64,000 nucleotides of DNA from Vesta saturnalis (Eukaryota; Arthropoda; Insecta; Coleoptera; Lampyridae), in NCBI GenBank assembly GCA_036346205.1, contig JARFJB010000408.1:1803501-1867500 (forward strand), given 5' to 3'. The position numbers and the translations under genes are program-made. The notes below the pieces were generated by a model. The model ran no database searches. It saw nothing but the letters and a program-made list of their open reading frames with translations, and was not told where the DNA came from. This document shows, in pieces, positions 48,916-58,800 of this stretch (positions are counted from its first letter, which is position 1; every line of letters begins with the position of its first letter).

Positions 48916-49299
48916 AAAATTCACAAAACTGCAAGAACATCAACACACAGTAAATGTAAATGTGAGACACAATAACAAGTAAAACACTCAAATGTACTTG
49001 CAGGGATATAAATCTTGTAAATGTAAACATACAAAAATTCATACAAACGAAAATCAATATAAAAGTAATGCAAATAGTGACTATAGCTATATCGAATCCC
49101 CACGTTGGTTAAAGCCAACTTATAACTAATAAACAAATATTTCACTTCCTCTTGGAAGCCAACTTGCACAAAGAGAAATTGTTGCTTAAATAAAAAAGGT
49201 AAGTTTGCTCAGCAAGGTACATTACTTACGAAGCCTACTGTAGATTGAGAGCTTTCTTTTGTCCACCAAACTTTAGTTATTGAAATAAAAAAAGGTGCC

Positions 49300-50420
49300 T
49301 AAATATACCCAAGCAATGTAGTTATGCGAGGATGGATTGAAAAATTATTTGCCTACTATAGCAGCAAACAAAATTTGAAAGTCAGAGTATTGTATTATTC
49401 AACATACTGTCCTCTTAATTGGATACATTTATTACCTCCAACCTTTCCAAAAAACTATTTTACCTTGCTATGCAAATCAGGCCTCCACATTTTTTATCAC
49501 CTCTTCGTTGATAGAAAATTTACGACCTTTTAGACTTCTTTCAGTTGAGGAAGGACATGATAGTCGGACGGAGCCAGATCTGGTGAGTAAAGGGGTGTTC
49601 GAACAATTCGAATCCTAAATCACGAATTGTTTTCCAACATGCGATTTGTGTGCAGAAGCACTGTCCTGCAAAAAAAAAACTTTTGGACAACATTCCACGT
49701 TTTCTCTCCATAATTTTTTCTCTACAGTGGTCAGCAACGTCGAATAGTAATTTCCAGCTATTGTTCTACTCTTATCTAGAACATCAATTATAATTACTAC
49801 TTGAAAATCTCAAAAAACCGAAGCAAGAACTTTTCTCCCAGAGATTTTTGAACACGAAATTTCTTAGACATTGGAGAACCAAAGTAACTCCATTCCAACG
49901 ATTGCTGCTTTGTTTCTGAGTTGTATAAATGTACCCATGTTCCATGCATAGTAAAAACACGGCTTCATAGGTTTCATTCTTTTTCAAAACGAGCATAGAT
50001 CGAACGCCATACTGCTACCCTTACACGGTTCTGGTCAACATTCAGATATTTGCGGGTCCATTTTGCAGAAATATTTCTCATGTCCAAATCTACGTGAACT
50101 ATGTGATGGACGCGTTCATATGAAATATTCAGTGTTTCAGACATTCGTTTTAGCCCAATTCAACGGAGGTTAACACAGAAACTGACTTCCCGGTCGGTTT
50201 TCATCTTCAATGGAAAATTTACCTCTTTTGAAGCTTATAAACCAATTTTTCACGGCCACATACAAAGGACATTGATCGCTAAGAGTAAATCTGCTTACCT
50301 CTTAACCACTTCAAATACAGGTACTCTATGGTGGCTCGATACTCCAGTTTTTCAATTTTCATAATTTCGTCGATATCGTTTTCTTCAAATTTTATTGCGC
50401 AACTCTGGTTTCACTTTTTT
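49300..50420 (-). pseudogene. mariner transposase remnant
   Basis: The N-terminal helix-turn-helix region starts near 50390 on the minus strand, with IEYLYLKWLRGKQIYSD and VKNWFISFKRGKFSIEDDRPG. The catalytic core follows in broken frames: HGTWVHLYNSETKQQS (about 49940-49895), where the family has Asp-Glu-Thr-Trp, so the first catalytic Asp is lost. QDSASAHKS (about 49655-49630, second Asp) and PLYSPDLAPSDY (about 49595-49560, third Asp of the DD34D mariner signature) come next. About ten stops or shifts are present. Terminal repeats were not identified. Confidence 0.8.
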
Positions 50421-50429
50421 ACGTGAAAC

Positions 50430-52900
50430 TTGACATTGACACTTCTAATAAGTTATTCTTCGTTACTGTCGTAACGCAATATTTCCTTTATCCACGGAAC
50501 CTATCTAGGCTAACTAGATGTCGATACATCCTCGTATTTACAAATAATAACACAAATTCAAAAACTTGCATTAAGGTAACGACAGCCATAAATTGATACG
50601 TTGTAATGCACTTAATGTAACGTTCAATATAGCATGATTATTTTAATTTGCCCCGTCCAATTCTCCGAAGTAATCTAACCATAGATTAGATAACAAGTTG
50701 AAAGCAGCGTTAGTTATTTTATTGATGAAACAATTAAGAGGTACGTAAGTCATATGTCCTTTAGTTGTGTCAAAAATATATTTAATTTGTTTTAGTAACG
50801 AAACCGATATTGATACTCTTTAAATGTTACTTTATTTTAAATTGTTTTTAAATAAATTTGTAACAGAGGGTTTAAGGTAGACTTTTGACTGCTAATATGT
50901 CGATTGTGTTTATTTCAATGAGTTCAGATGTACAGTAACTTAAAAATGAACTTGAATAGAGTTTTACGATTGGATATTTTATTTGAATCGACATTTTCTT
51001 TACTAAACTAATTAACAAAGTTGTTTCAAACTAAACTGACTTTTATGACGATTGGTTACAAATAGGGAACAATGAAATAATTCCTTTCCAAAAATTCCTG
51101 TACTGTGTCAATTAAGAAGTTTTGTTGATTTGGACTTTCACATAGTAGAGGTCACCTGACCGGGGTCAAATTGGAAATGTTGCGTCCTTTATCGTGTAAT
51201 TGTGACCTTAATTTGAGAGGAATATGTCAAGTGTTTAAGGTCAATGAAACTTGAAATCTCCACAAAATATTCCTCTAAATGGCCTCTTTGTCGCAATAAA
51301 TGATGCCCGATGGAGGTCAAAATAGTAGGTGCGCATTTTAAATTTGTATGCTATTAATTAGTGAAAAACGGTTCTAAATAGAGTAGAACAATAACTTCTG
51401 TAATCGTAGGACCCGACTGACATGATAAAATTATAAGGATATGTACTTAAAAATATAGGTAGTAGTATGGTACTACAATTAACAAATAATCTAAAGCAGT
51501 GTATTGTCGTAACCCAGACGTACCCTATCATGAAACGTGTAATTTGAACTTGTTCGCATTAATGCAAATTCAAGAGACAAAACAATAGCTAAAGGATGCA
51601 TCGTAATTTGACTGATAAGATGCTATTACTAATTGCTTAAATTGATGTCACTGAGAATGATGCTACTCCGGCTAATGTTAGGCTTACTCCAATTAATAGC
51701 TTAAATCTCCCTTACTGGCCGTGATTAAATAATCAGAGTTGATTTACAAATCTGATCTAGAACTCGCAAAATTCTAACCTGATTAAAAAAAAACAGTGAT
51801 CGTCTAGGGGGCAAATAACCTACGTTGTGTAATGTGCATGAGATAGGGTCGGATAAGGTTAATTTGTTGCATAAGGTGGCAAGGTAATTAAATAAAACAA
51901 AACTACAATTGAGATGAACGAGTTGCGCTACCTGGTGATTCGCTCGTCATCCTATTTACATAGGGAGAAAAAGAATCACCAAGAAAACTCCCTTTATTCC
52001 AATAATAATCACACAAAGAAAAAACAAAGATCAGATAACACAAGTAAATCGCAAAATCTATAACATTGCCTAAAACGAAGTTTAGTCACAAATAAACATC
52101 AAATCAGGTCTACAAATAGTATTCAAATTAAAGCAAAATAAACAGGTAATAAATAACAAACAGGGGATCCCTTTTGGAACCAATTCCTGTCTGCTTTTAG
52201 GTAAATAATTACATATAAAGCATTATACATGGTGTGGGACAACCGGACATAAACAGAACACAAAAAAAAACAAAGGACATCATTAAATCAAGTTAAAAGG
52301 GCGTACCTTACAAAATTTAAATATCACCAAAATAAAATGCAAAGCGATTTAAATAACTACACATAAATGCAATAAACATAAACAGTGTGATCGTATCCAC
52401 AATAAGATCGTCAATCAATCACAAAAAAAAAGGGAAGAGTATTATCCCGACCATGTGGCCCTTTTGTTTAACTAATCGTGGCGGTTTTTAACACCCAAAT
52501 ACATTAAGCACTTTAGTAATACATATTACAAATTCAACCTACATGAAAAATAACAACAGAAAATTAAACTGGTTACCGATTATTTAAGCAGATAAAAAAA
52601 AAGGGCAAGTACGTTACACATACAAATTTGTGGATACGAGCACAACAAATGATACACATGGACAGTAACAATAAATGATATAGTTGATTACAGAGAAAAA
52701 CCATTCGTGGCCAAACACATTAAATACGCAGTTAAGACAAAGTATAACATCTGAAACAAAGTCCTGCAACACCGATTCACCTACATGATTAGTAGGTATT
52801 ATTACAAATGCAAGATAATAAAACGGGCGATCCCTTCTCTCAATTTTTCTTAGGCATAAAACAAAACACCAAAATATAGACATATAGGCATATAACGGTA
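50430..52900. other. No gene recognised
   Basis: AT-rich sequence; the plus strand becomes A-rich from about 51950 to 52600. No supported frame. A left terminal inverted repeat of the Polinton could begin somewhere near the end of this stretch, but its partner would be outside the window. Confidence 0.45.
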
Positions 52901-52914
52901 ACAAGAGAGACGTT

Positions 52915-52915
52915 T

Positions 52916-52988
<73 letters not shown>
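52915..52988. repeat. (AT)n microsatellite
   Basis: About 73 bp of alternating AT next to the presumed left end of the Polinton. Open frames across it on both strands are artificial. Confidence 0.95.
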
Positions 52989-52991
<3 letters not shown>

Positions 52992-53104
52992 GTAGAGTTG
53001 GAGACTTCTGGAACACCACCACAAAACCGGTTTCCACATTTCCAAGGTTGCCACAAAACCAAGGTCCCACCATACCAAGGTCAAAAAGCGCAATGTGTGA
53101 CCTA

Positions 53105-53400
53105 CTTACATATCATTACCACAAACCCACGGTCACAAACCCCGATTTCCTGTTCCACAACTACAAGGCTATCTGTGCGACATATCAGTACCACAAAACC
53201 AGGGTCAGCTCCGCTTTTCTGTTCCACTATTACAAGGCTATCCGACCACGATTTCCTGTTCCACAACTACAAGGCTATCTGTGCGACATATCATTACCAC
53301 AAAACCAGGGTCACAAGCTCCGCTTTTCTATTCCACTATTACAAGGCTATCCGACCACGCTTTCCTGTTTCACAATTACAAGGCCATCCGTGTGACCTAC
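53105..53400. repeat. About 107 bp tandem repeat near the Polinton left end
   Basis: GATTTCCTGTTCCACAACTA-type text begins at 53144, 53250 and (diverged) 53359, giving a period of 106-109 bp and about 2.5 copies. Each unit is itself two half-units sharing TTCCAC-A-ATTACAAGGCTATC. The preceding 53020-53105 has related CCACAAAACCAAGG phrases. Polinton terminal repeats often hold such arrays. The open frames 52914-53408 and 53048-53395 arise from the repeat. Confidence 0.8.
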
Positions 53401-53564
53401 TTGCTTAGCCACCTGCTTGCCACTCTATACCCACTTGTATGTTTTTACTCACTTGTATGTTTTTGTCCACTTGTATGTTTTTGCTCAACCTCACTTTTTA
53501 CCAAAATAAAGAAAAACAATATGTTAATATATTTAATTGATGTAGACAGATATGTACTAATTTA

Positions 53565-53916
53565 TTACTCAGATATATGATTTTCTTTAGGAATAAAACA
53601 TTTTGATTTAGTACAAGTGCAGAAGGTCCTCTCCACTTCCGTTTCAGTACATCTGCGCGGACGTGGTGCGAGGAGCTGAGCATAAGTGCAATGTGGTGCC
53701 CATCGTAGATGTTCCTGTAACGGATTGACATCTGGCTGCCATCGGTTTATTCTAACCCCACATGAAACATTCAACCGTATCGTCTGAAGATGTGGAAATG
53801 AATCCTGCTGCAGCAAGCGATGAGGGTGAGTGAACTCCAGACCATGTTCGATACGTTAGTAAGCGTTTATCGAAACAGTTGTAATACTGAGGATAATAAA
53901 AGTTTGGGTCACACAT
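53565..53916 (-). pseudogene. BIR-domain (inhibitor-of-apoptosis-like) protein, frameshifted
   Basis: The start is taken at the ATG at 53916 because a TATA/initiator pair lies just upstream (53977/53945). One BIR domain fills most of this short protein. RLLTYRTW, then LAAAGF, then the first zinc-binding C-x2-C region (about 53758-53772) are in one frame. The CGVRINRW segment and the EHLRWAPHC segment, with the His and last Cys, are in the next frame. A single-base loss near 53760, at the second zinc cysteine, separates the two. The family inhibits caspases or acts in ubiquitin signalling in insects and is carried by several insect DNA viruses. No RING finger is visible; the tail is Lys/Thr/Cys-rich. 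The stop overlaps an AATAAA on the minus strand (53561-53566). Role here is inferred. Confidence 0.75.
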
Positions 53917-53942
53917 GTTAACATCAGCGAAATCAGTAAGAT

Positions 53943-53977
53943 ACTGACAGGAAATAATGTATTCTATACAATATATA
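53943..53977 (-). promoter_or_regulatory. Core promoter of the BIR gene
   Basis: On the minus strand TATATAT starts at 53977 and GTCAGTATC covers 53948-53940, with the initiator A at 53945, 32 bp from the TATA start. The downstream ATG is at 53916. The TATA lies within a run of ACAATATAT/ACAATATGT repeats (53965-54032). Confidence 0.6.
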
Positions 53978-54063
53978 CAATATATACAACAGATGTACAA
54001 TATGTACAATATGTACAATATATACAATAGATAAAACTAGATACAGTAAAACAGATTACTCGT

Positions 54064-54531
54064 CTACGTAGCACACCTCATCACACAGTATACATGAGTC
54101 ATCATCGTACACATCGTATAACTGTGTGAGAGGCGCCCTACGACGAGCACCAATAATATTCGTGCGACAGGTAGGTATCGCGCAGTCCACCGCTCCATAT
54201 GCATATGATGGTCCAGTACGCGGTAATGTCCTGGTTTCAATCGGGCGAAACAGCAATGACACAAATTCATGAAGTCCACCAGATGGTATCGAACATGTAT
54301 TGATATAATGTGGGCATATGCTGTTACACGACTTGCCGCAAAGTGCTCGCGTATTACCTTGCTCATTTCGGTATACCACGCTGAATTCCACTGAACCAGT
54401 TCATAATTATTTCGTAGCACTTTGTTTATGGAAGCCGGTAGTATTCCTTCCTTTTCAAAATTTACCCAGTTCGGAATTAATTGACATGTCCGTCGCGTAC
54501 TAAGTTGAAATAGGGTTTGTGGTTGGTACAT
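54064..54531 (-). CDS. Polinton accessory protein, unknown function
   Basis: An intact frame runs from an ATG at 54567 (167 codons) or, more likely, from the ATG at 54531 (155 codons), because an initiator TCAGT overlaps the first ATG (TSS about 54562). I recognise no enzyme. The protein has aromatic and basic segments, a hydrophobic run with two adjacent cysteines (LCHCCFARL) and a Cys/Met-rich C-terminus ending near MRCAT. An overlapping frame (54056-54391) is also open for 111 codons and ends in an acidic, cysteine-bearing tail, so a frameshift near the middle cannot be excluded. It lies between the BIR gene and a divergent plus-strand gene. Confidence 0.5.
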   Translation of the reverse strand: MYQPQTLFQLSTRRTCQLIPNWVNFEKEGILPASINKVLRNNYELVQWNSAWYTEMSKVIREHFAASRVTAYAHIISIHVRYHLVDFMNLCHCCFARLKPGHYRVLDHHMHMERWTARYLPVARILLVLVVGRLSHSYTMCTMMTHVYCVMRCAT

Positions 54532-54560
54532 TGTCTTCCAATCGTCTTGCACTGGAGTAA

Positions 54561-54592
54561 CTGACATAGTGAAGATCGGTAACTATGGTATA
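54561..54592 (-). promoter_or_regulatory. Core promoter of the 54.1-54.5 kb gene
   Basis: On the minus strand TATACC starts at 54592 and the initiator GTCAG covers 54565-54561 (A at 54562), 30 bp apart. It overlaps the first possible start codon, which argues for initiation of translation at 54531. Confidence 0.45.
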
Positions 54593-54662
54593 TGTAAAAA
54601 CCCCTCCCTTTAAGTATATGAAGAAACTGAGTGGGAGTATGTAACCTTGTGTAGTAAACTTG

Positions 54663-54860
54663 TTGTGGCAAAGTGGAACAACCTTGGAAATGTGGGACCT
54701 TGGAAATGTGGTGAATATAAGGTTGGAAAAAACGAAATATGGCAAAGTGGAACAACCTTGGAAATGTGAGACCTTGAAATGTGGTGAATAAGTATGGCTG
54801 AATCCTTGAAGTAGTGGAACGAAAAAAACCTTGAAAGGTGTAACCGACAAGACCGCTAAA
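54663..54860. repeat. About 74 bp tandem repeat between divergent Polinton genes
   Basis: GGCAAAGTGGAACAACCTTGG starts at 54667 and 54741; a shorter diverged part follows to about 54860. The CCTTGGAAATGTGG phrase is the complement of phrases found at 53030-53090, so the intergenic repeats on both sides of the two leftward genes are related in inverted orientation. Confidence 0.75.
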
Positions 54861-54930
54861 GCAATGTGTGGTACAATCGTGAAGGTTACGTAAGTAGCCT
54901 TGAGGAGGGTACATAGTGGGGAGAGTGTCA

Positions 54931-54962
54931 TATATAAAGAGAGGAATGTATGTAAAGTCAGT
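54931..54962 (+). promoter_or_regulatory. Core promoter of the 55.0 kb gene
   Basis: TATATAAA at 54931-54938 and GTCAGTATC with TCAGT at 54958-54962 (A at 54960), 29 bp apart, form a textbook arthropod TATA/Inr core promoter. The ATG follows at 54973. The same initiator string GTCAGTATC is used by the BIR gene. Confidence 0.7.
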
Positions 54963-54972
54963 ATCGTATATA

Positions 54973-55624
54973 ATGGATAACATCGTACGTCAAGCCATAG
55001 AAAAGGCGAAGATTCTCGGTGCTATAAGTTCAAGTAAATATTGCGATATTTTGCTTAATAATGTGCATTATTTCTTAAATAAAAGTAAAACAAAGTTTGT
55101 TAGTGTCGGTCTATCACCCAAATTTGGATTTGAGCCAGTCGTAAAACTAGGTGGAACGAAGAGTGGTGGAGTGGTGTTTGACAAGCAGGAATGGCGTATA
55201 CTTATGGATAATCAAGGGGTGATTACTAATTATTTCTACAGTCCTGAAGGAACATGGCTACCTACCAAACTGGGATCGAAGACTGTCTCGTACGAAAATA
55301 TTAACAAGAAAAAATTATACGCCTCTGTGATAGTGACGAAATTGATGTCTATTTAGGATGGGAGTCTATAGAACAGTTATGGAAGCTTTTGAAGATAATA
55401 TATTACCGATTGGAGTTGGCAGATACTGTGAACTTTCCAGAGTTTTATAAAACCTAATACAGTCGACAGCGACAATTCCTGAATGTAACATTCACCAAGT
55501 TATAGGTCCATTGCGTGATGTATTTGAGGTCAACATAGCCTGCCTTCTGGAAATGGAAGTATTTGCCAAGGAGAAACTATATATGGATATGGATCTTACC
55601 AATCCTATAACTCAAAGGGGGTAA
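54973..55624 (+). pseudogene. Polinton accessory protein, unknown function, frameshifted
   Basis: The ATG at 54973 is chosen because the TATA/Inr pair places transcription start at about 54960; an in-frame upstream start at 54916 would lie ahead of it. The first 127 codons are open to 55354 (MDNIVRQAIEKAKILG ... SVGLSPKFGFEPVVKLGG ... VVFDKQEWRIL). The reading then continues in other frames (DVYLGWESIEQLWKLL, YRLELADTV) to a last part ending at a stop near 55622. I recognise this only as a protein recurrent in insect Polintons; no catalytic motif is visible. At least two indels break it. Confidence 0.55.
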
Positions 55625-55738
55625 CGCGCTTGTAGTCAATAGTGGATAGTATTAGATGTTAGTCAATATGTGGATGTGTTATAGTGCGGAGTCGTGGCCT
55701 AAAGCTGTAGATTGTGTTAGTGCAGTCCAAAGACTAAT

Positions 55739-56032
55739 ATGCCAGTTACAACATTAGAATTCGATGCTGATCATGAAAAAGTGTATGGAATGGGTAGATT
55801 TAGTGATGACTATTTAAATAATCTAGTTAATAAGTATGGGGGAGGAATACGCCTTTGTGAAAAATACTTAACATCGCATGTAGGTGATATAGAGTGTATT
55901 TGTTGTATAAAGCGATTAATAGAAGACCTTAAAGAAATATCATTGGAGCAATTTATACACGAAATAGAAAGATATTTACCGAATTTTGAGTCATCAGATG
56001 ACGACTCACCCAGTGAAGAAGGTGCGCATTAA
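55739..56032 (+). CDS. Small acidic Polinton protein, unknown function
   Basis: An intact 97-residue frame from an ATG. Middle residues contain a Cys-rich stretch (IECICCIKRL) flanked by Leu/Ile-rich helical segments. The C-terminus is strongly acidic (FESSDDDSPSEEGAH), like many viral regulatory or transcription-associated proteins. It overlaps the start of the next gene by 35 nt, which suggests co-expression by leaky scanning or a shared message. There is no clear TATA upstream; a TGCAGTCC initiator-like string sits 16 bp before the ATG. I do not recognise the family. Intactness among broken neighbours may just reflect short length. Confidence 0.5.
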   Translation: MPVTTLEFDADHEKVYGMGRFSDDYLNNLVNKYGGGIRLCEKYLTSHVGDIECICCIKRLIEDLKEISLEQFIHEIERYLPNFESSDDDSPSEEGAH

Positions 56033-56231
56033 TGAGTCCAAAAACGTAGTTCACTACATAGTAGTATGGGAGTTGGCTTACAGGCATGCGCGAAAAGGAG
56101 AATGGGAACAATTAGCTAGAGATTCTGCACGATTTAAAAAAAGAATAGGCGACTGTGCTAATATAATTTCACCAATTCTCGAAAAACAGCATCGTGAGTG
56201 TGTGTTTGTCAGACGCTTTAGTAGTATGTAG
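55998..56231 (+). CDS. Small basic Polinton protein, unknown function
   Basis: The frame from the ATG at 55998 encodes 77 residues and overlaps the 3' end of the preceding acidic gene in another frame. The product is basic and probably largely helical (VVWELAYRHARKGEWEQL, then ARFKKRIGDC), ending in VRRFSSM. No known domain. An AATAAA follows at 56257-56262, so this is the last gene of a rightward transcription unit converging on the leftward integrase. Function unknown. Confidence 0.5.
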   Translation: MTTHPVKKVRINESKNVVHYIVVWELAYRHARKGEWEQLARDSARFKKRIGDCANIISPILEKQHRECVFVRRFSSM

Positions 56232-56256
56232 TGATGTATATGTATAGGATAGTAGT

Positions 56257-56288
56257 AATAAAAAAGTAAAAAAAAAGATCTGTTTATT
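56257..56288. terminator. Convergent polyadenylation signals
   Basis: AATAAA on the plus strand at 56257-56262 ends the small rightward genes. TTTATT at 56283-56288 is AATAAA on the minus strand, for the integrase side. The two signals lie 20 bp apart between convergent genes. Confidence 0.6.
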
Positions 56289-56339
56289 GCATATTAATAT
56301 TACAGTATATATAATTAAGGTTAATTAGCGTATTACACA

Positions 56340-57338
56340 ATGTCTTTGGTAGAAATCCAGGAGTTGTGAGAAGTATCAAAACCCAACCACTTAACGAGAG
56401 CTTTATTCCCTTGACGTCGGATGACACGTTCAACTAGATGAATGTCTGGATGTTTAACACTTTGTAGTTCGGGCTCATAGAACCGACCTTGAATCTCTTC
56501 ATCTCGACTATCACGTAATGTGTAGGTGAGTGGGCTTGAACGTTTAACTGTTGATATTCGAAAGACTTCGTAACTCCAATTAGGTGTGTACCCTTAGAGA
56601 ATATGCTTCTATGTTTGCTAATGCGTACATGTTCCCCACTCTAAATTTAGGTGTTTTACGGTCAAGAACTTTCTGACATTTTAAATGTTGCAAAATATCT
56701 GCAGCATTCTTTTCCGTTACATCTACCGGTTTATATCCGGTTGTTCTATGCTTTCTTGAATTATAATCGGTAACAATTTGAGGCAAGATTGATAGCCACT
56801 TATATGATCCTTGCATGCTGAATGTTTTCCACATTATTGCTTTAAGGGTACGATTGACACGTTCGACTATGCTACTTTTCAAGGTGGAATAACTACTGTA
56901 ATGATTGATATTGAATTTTTCATTACTTTTTAAATTCTGCATTATAAAACTCCGTTCCCATATCAGTTTGTATATGCGTAGGCATCTTTTGCAATCCAGA
57001 TAGCAGTTTATCCATTACCTCCGCGACTAGTTTACCATTCTTGCGTTTGATGGGAAAGCCCAGACATATTTAGAGAAGGCATTAATTATTACTAAAATAT
57101 ATCGAAATCCTTTATTCACATGAGCATAAGGTATCATTTCCACTAAATCAGCTTGAAAGAGATCATTTAAACCTTTTAGTACTACACAACGTCGCGGAAA
57201 ATTTCTCCTTGCTGGTTTGTGCAGTTCTTCAACAACATCGGATTTACTCATTTTTACTTTGGATTGTAGTACAATCTCTAGGATGAATAATTGTTCTTTG
57301 TCGAAAGTGATATCTTTTGGAATTATAGGTTGAATCAC
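56340..57338 (-). pseudogene. Polinton retroviral-type integrase with chromodomain, frameshifted
   Basis: This rve-type DDE integrase inserts the element into the genome. On the minus strand the first catalytic Asp is in FQADLVEM (57027-57338 frame), the second in QTDMGTEFYN (about 56965-56936) and the Glu in SSIVERVNRTLK (56580-56942 frame), so the triad is kept. The target-binding part follows (DYNSRKHRTTGYKP). After a frame break near 56590 a C-terminal chromodomain-like block, VERVIRRQGNKALVKWLGF ... SWI, reaches the stop near 56340. The N-terminal HHCC-like zinc region is short or missing, since the frame opens only a little before SKVKMSKSDVVEELH. At least two frame breaks (near 57030 and 56940) and one near 56590 are present. 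Confidence 0.85.
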
Positions 57339-57363
57339 ACCTCCTTACGAATAGTTTTATTAT

Positions 57364-57690
57364 TTAGAAACAGCGGAGTCGTATATATACTATCCACTCG
57401 AAGATGAATATCTCGAGGTAACCACTACAATGCAATATTTTTCCTCTAGGAAAGAAATATCTACCATTCATACCCAATGGAATATCTACTGTTGTCTGTT
57501 GCAAGACACCTTGCAATGTAAAATAAGTTTCGTAATATATATCACTTTGCTTCGTAGCATCACTGCGATGCTGAGTAATATGTTTTCCAAATTTATCCAC
57601 TGTCATTTGATGATGAAGATGTCGCCAAATTTATCTATTGGCATAACTGATGGACATGTAGTACTGCCTTTAGTGGTAGTCGTGTAACAA
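57364..57690 (-). pseudogene. Small conserved Polinton protein, unknown function
   Basis: The readable frame 57364-57606 has 80 codons (TVDKFGKHITQHRSD ... TTVDIPLGMNGRYFFPRGKI). The segment just upstream, PSVMPIDKFGD, is in another frame and contains a near-duplicate of the DKFG string, so an indel or small duplication lies near 57610. A small protein with this DKFG start is, to my knowledge, a recurrent neighbour of the integrase in insect Polintons, but its role is unknown. It contains no cysteine motif or membrane segment. Confidence 0.45.
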
Positions 57691-57734
57691 TGAAATGAAA
57701 AGGATATAGTAATAGGTTTATAACAAGAGCTGTT

Positions 57735-58800
57735 ACTGTATTACTTTTGCTTCACGTAGTTCATCAATTATATATACTACTTCGTTGTGATTGCTAGTAT
57801 TTCCTGTCGACATTGATCCTAATAATTTCCGTAGCCAATCTACTAACTTATTCGGTTATTCCACGGTACAAATTCAATAGCTTTGTTATTGTATCGCAAT
57901 AGTTGCATGCCACCACCTCTTTTGGAGATAGAAGTTGTTCGAGATCTTGTGGTTGGAGGTGACAATAGATGATGTAGCTGACCGTTTTCTAGGTTGAAGT
58001 AATGGTTTAATGATTTCCACATATTTTTTACTATTAGTTCCTCGGATTTGGTCTGTCGAGTTATAATTACGTCGGGCAGCATTAGTACGACGCAATATGT
58101 CATTGTATTGCTGTAGGTCACTCTTTTTGTACCCGTAGGCATTTTTTTAAAAGTAGTTCATATAATCCCGGTGTTCCTTCATAGTCTAGGGATGATCCAT
58201 CAGGAAGAGTGATATGAAGGTTTTCACCAATAAAGTCTAATTCAGCATCACCAATAAAAATTTCTCTTCTTCGGAATGAAATGTACCCATATGTTAAGTC
58301 ATACTCGTCTTCTGTATCTCTAAATATACCTTCAACGTAGTATTAGCTAATCCTTGGTATTGATTTAGATAATCTTCAAAGGCGGGTTGAGATCCAGCAG
58401 CTAAGTTCTGATTTCAATTGTTGTAAAGTAGGAATTTCCACATCATCATCGTTAGTGGTATCAGCAATTACAGTTTCCTGCGAAGGTTGGAATGGTTGCG
58501 GGAACAAGAGTGCGTGGAGCCTTCCGTAATCCAGCTGTTTTAGGTGTGTGATGTAAAAAAACTTCAGTTTCTTGTGCAATGACTTCATTTTTGACAGCTT
58601 CTGGCGTAAGGGGTTCAGCTTTGATGAGAGAACCATCATTTTTAGTAATTAATTGTTTTAATGGTTGTGTAATAGGTTTAAAGTGTGCTTCTATTGCACG
58701 TTCTGTAAGCAGTATCTTCTTTCAAACTGCATATTTTGTTGCACGCTCTTGCGAGCACGCAAAATGTCTTGTACTAAGCGCTCCTCATTACGACTGACAT
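57735..58800 (-). pseudogene. Conserved Polinton protein of unknown function
   Basis: Minus-strand reading starts near 58800 with a charged helical, probably coiled-coil region (EERLVQDILRARKSVQQN, then ERAIEAHFKPITQPLKQL) and a low-complexity Pro/Thr/acidic linker (58376-58639 area). A compact domain follows (YGYISFRRREIFIGDAEL ... GTPGLYELLLKKMP). A basic Asn-rich stretch (58095-57886), GGGMQLL-YNN and PWN follow, ending in a helical tail IIDELREAKVIQ near 57737. This order recurs in insect Polintons, but no function is known to me. At least three frame changes break it. Its start abuts the end of the ATPase, consistent with one leftward transcription unit. Confidence 0.6.

Noticed and set aside
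52914..53408. Plus-strand frames through the (AT)n tract and the 107 bp repeats
   Set aside because: Repetitive translation without domain; frames exist because the repeat units lack stops.
54477..54983. 168- and 143-codon minus-strand frames over the 74 bp tandem repeat
   Set aside because: They cross the repeat and the promoter of the divergent gene; no family resemblance.
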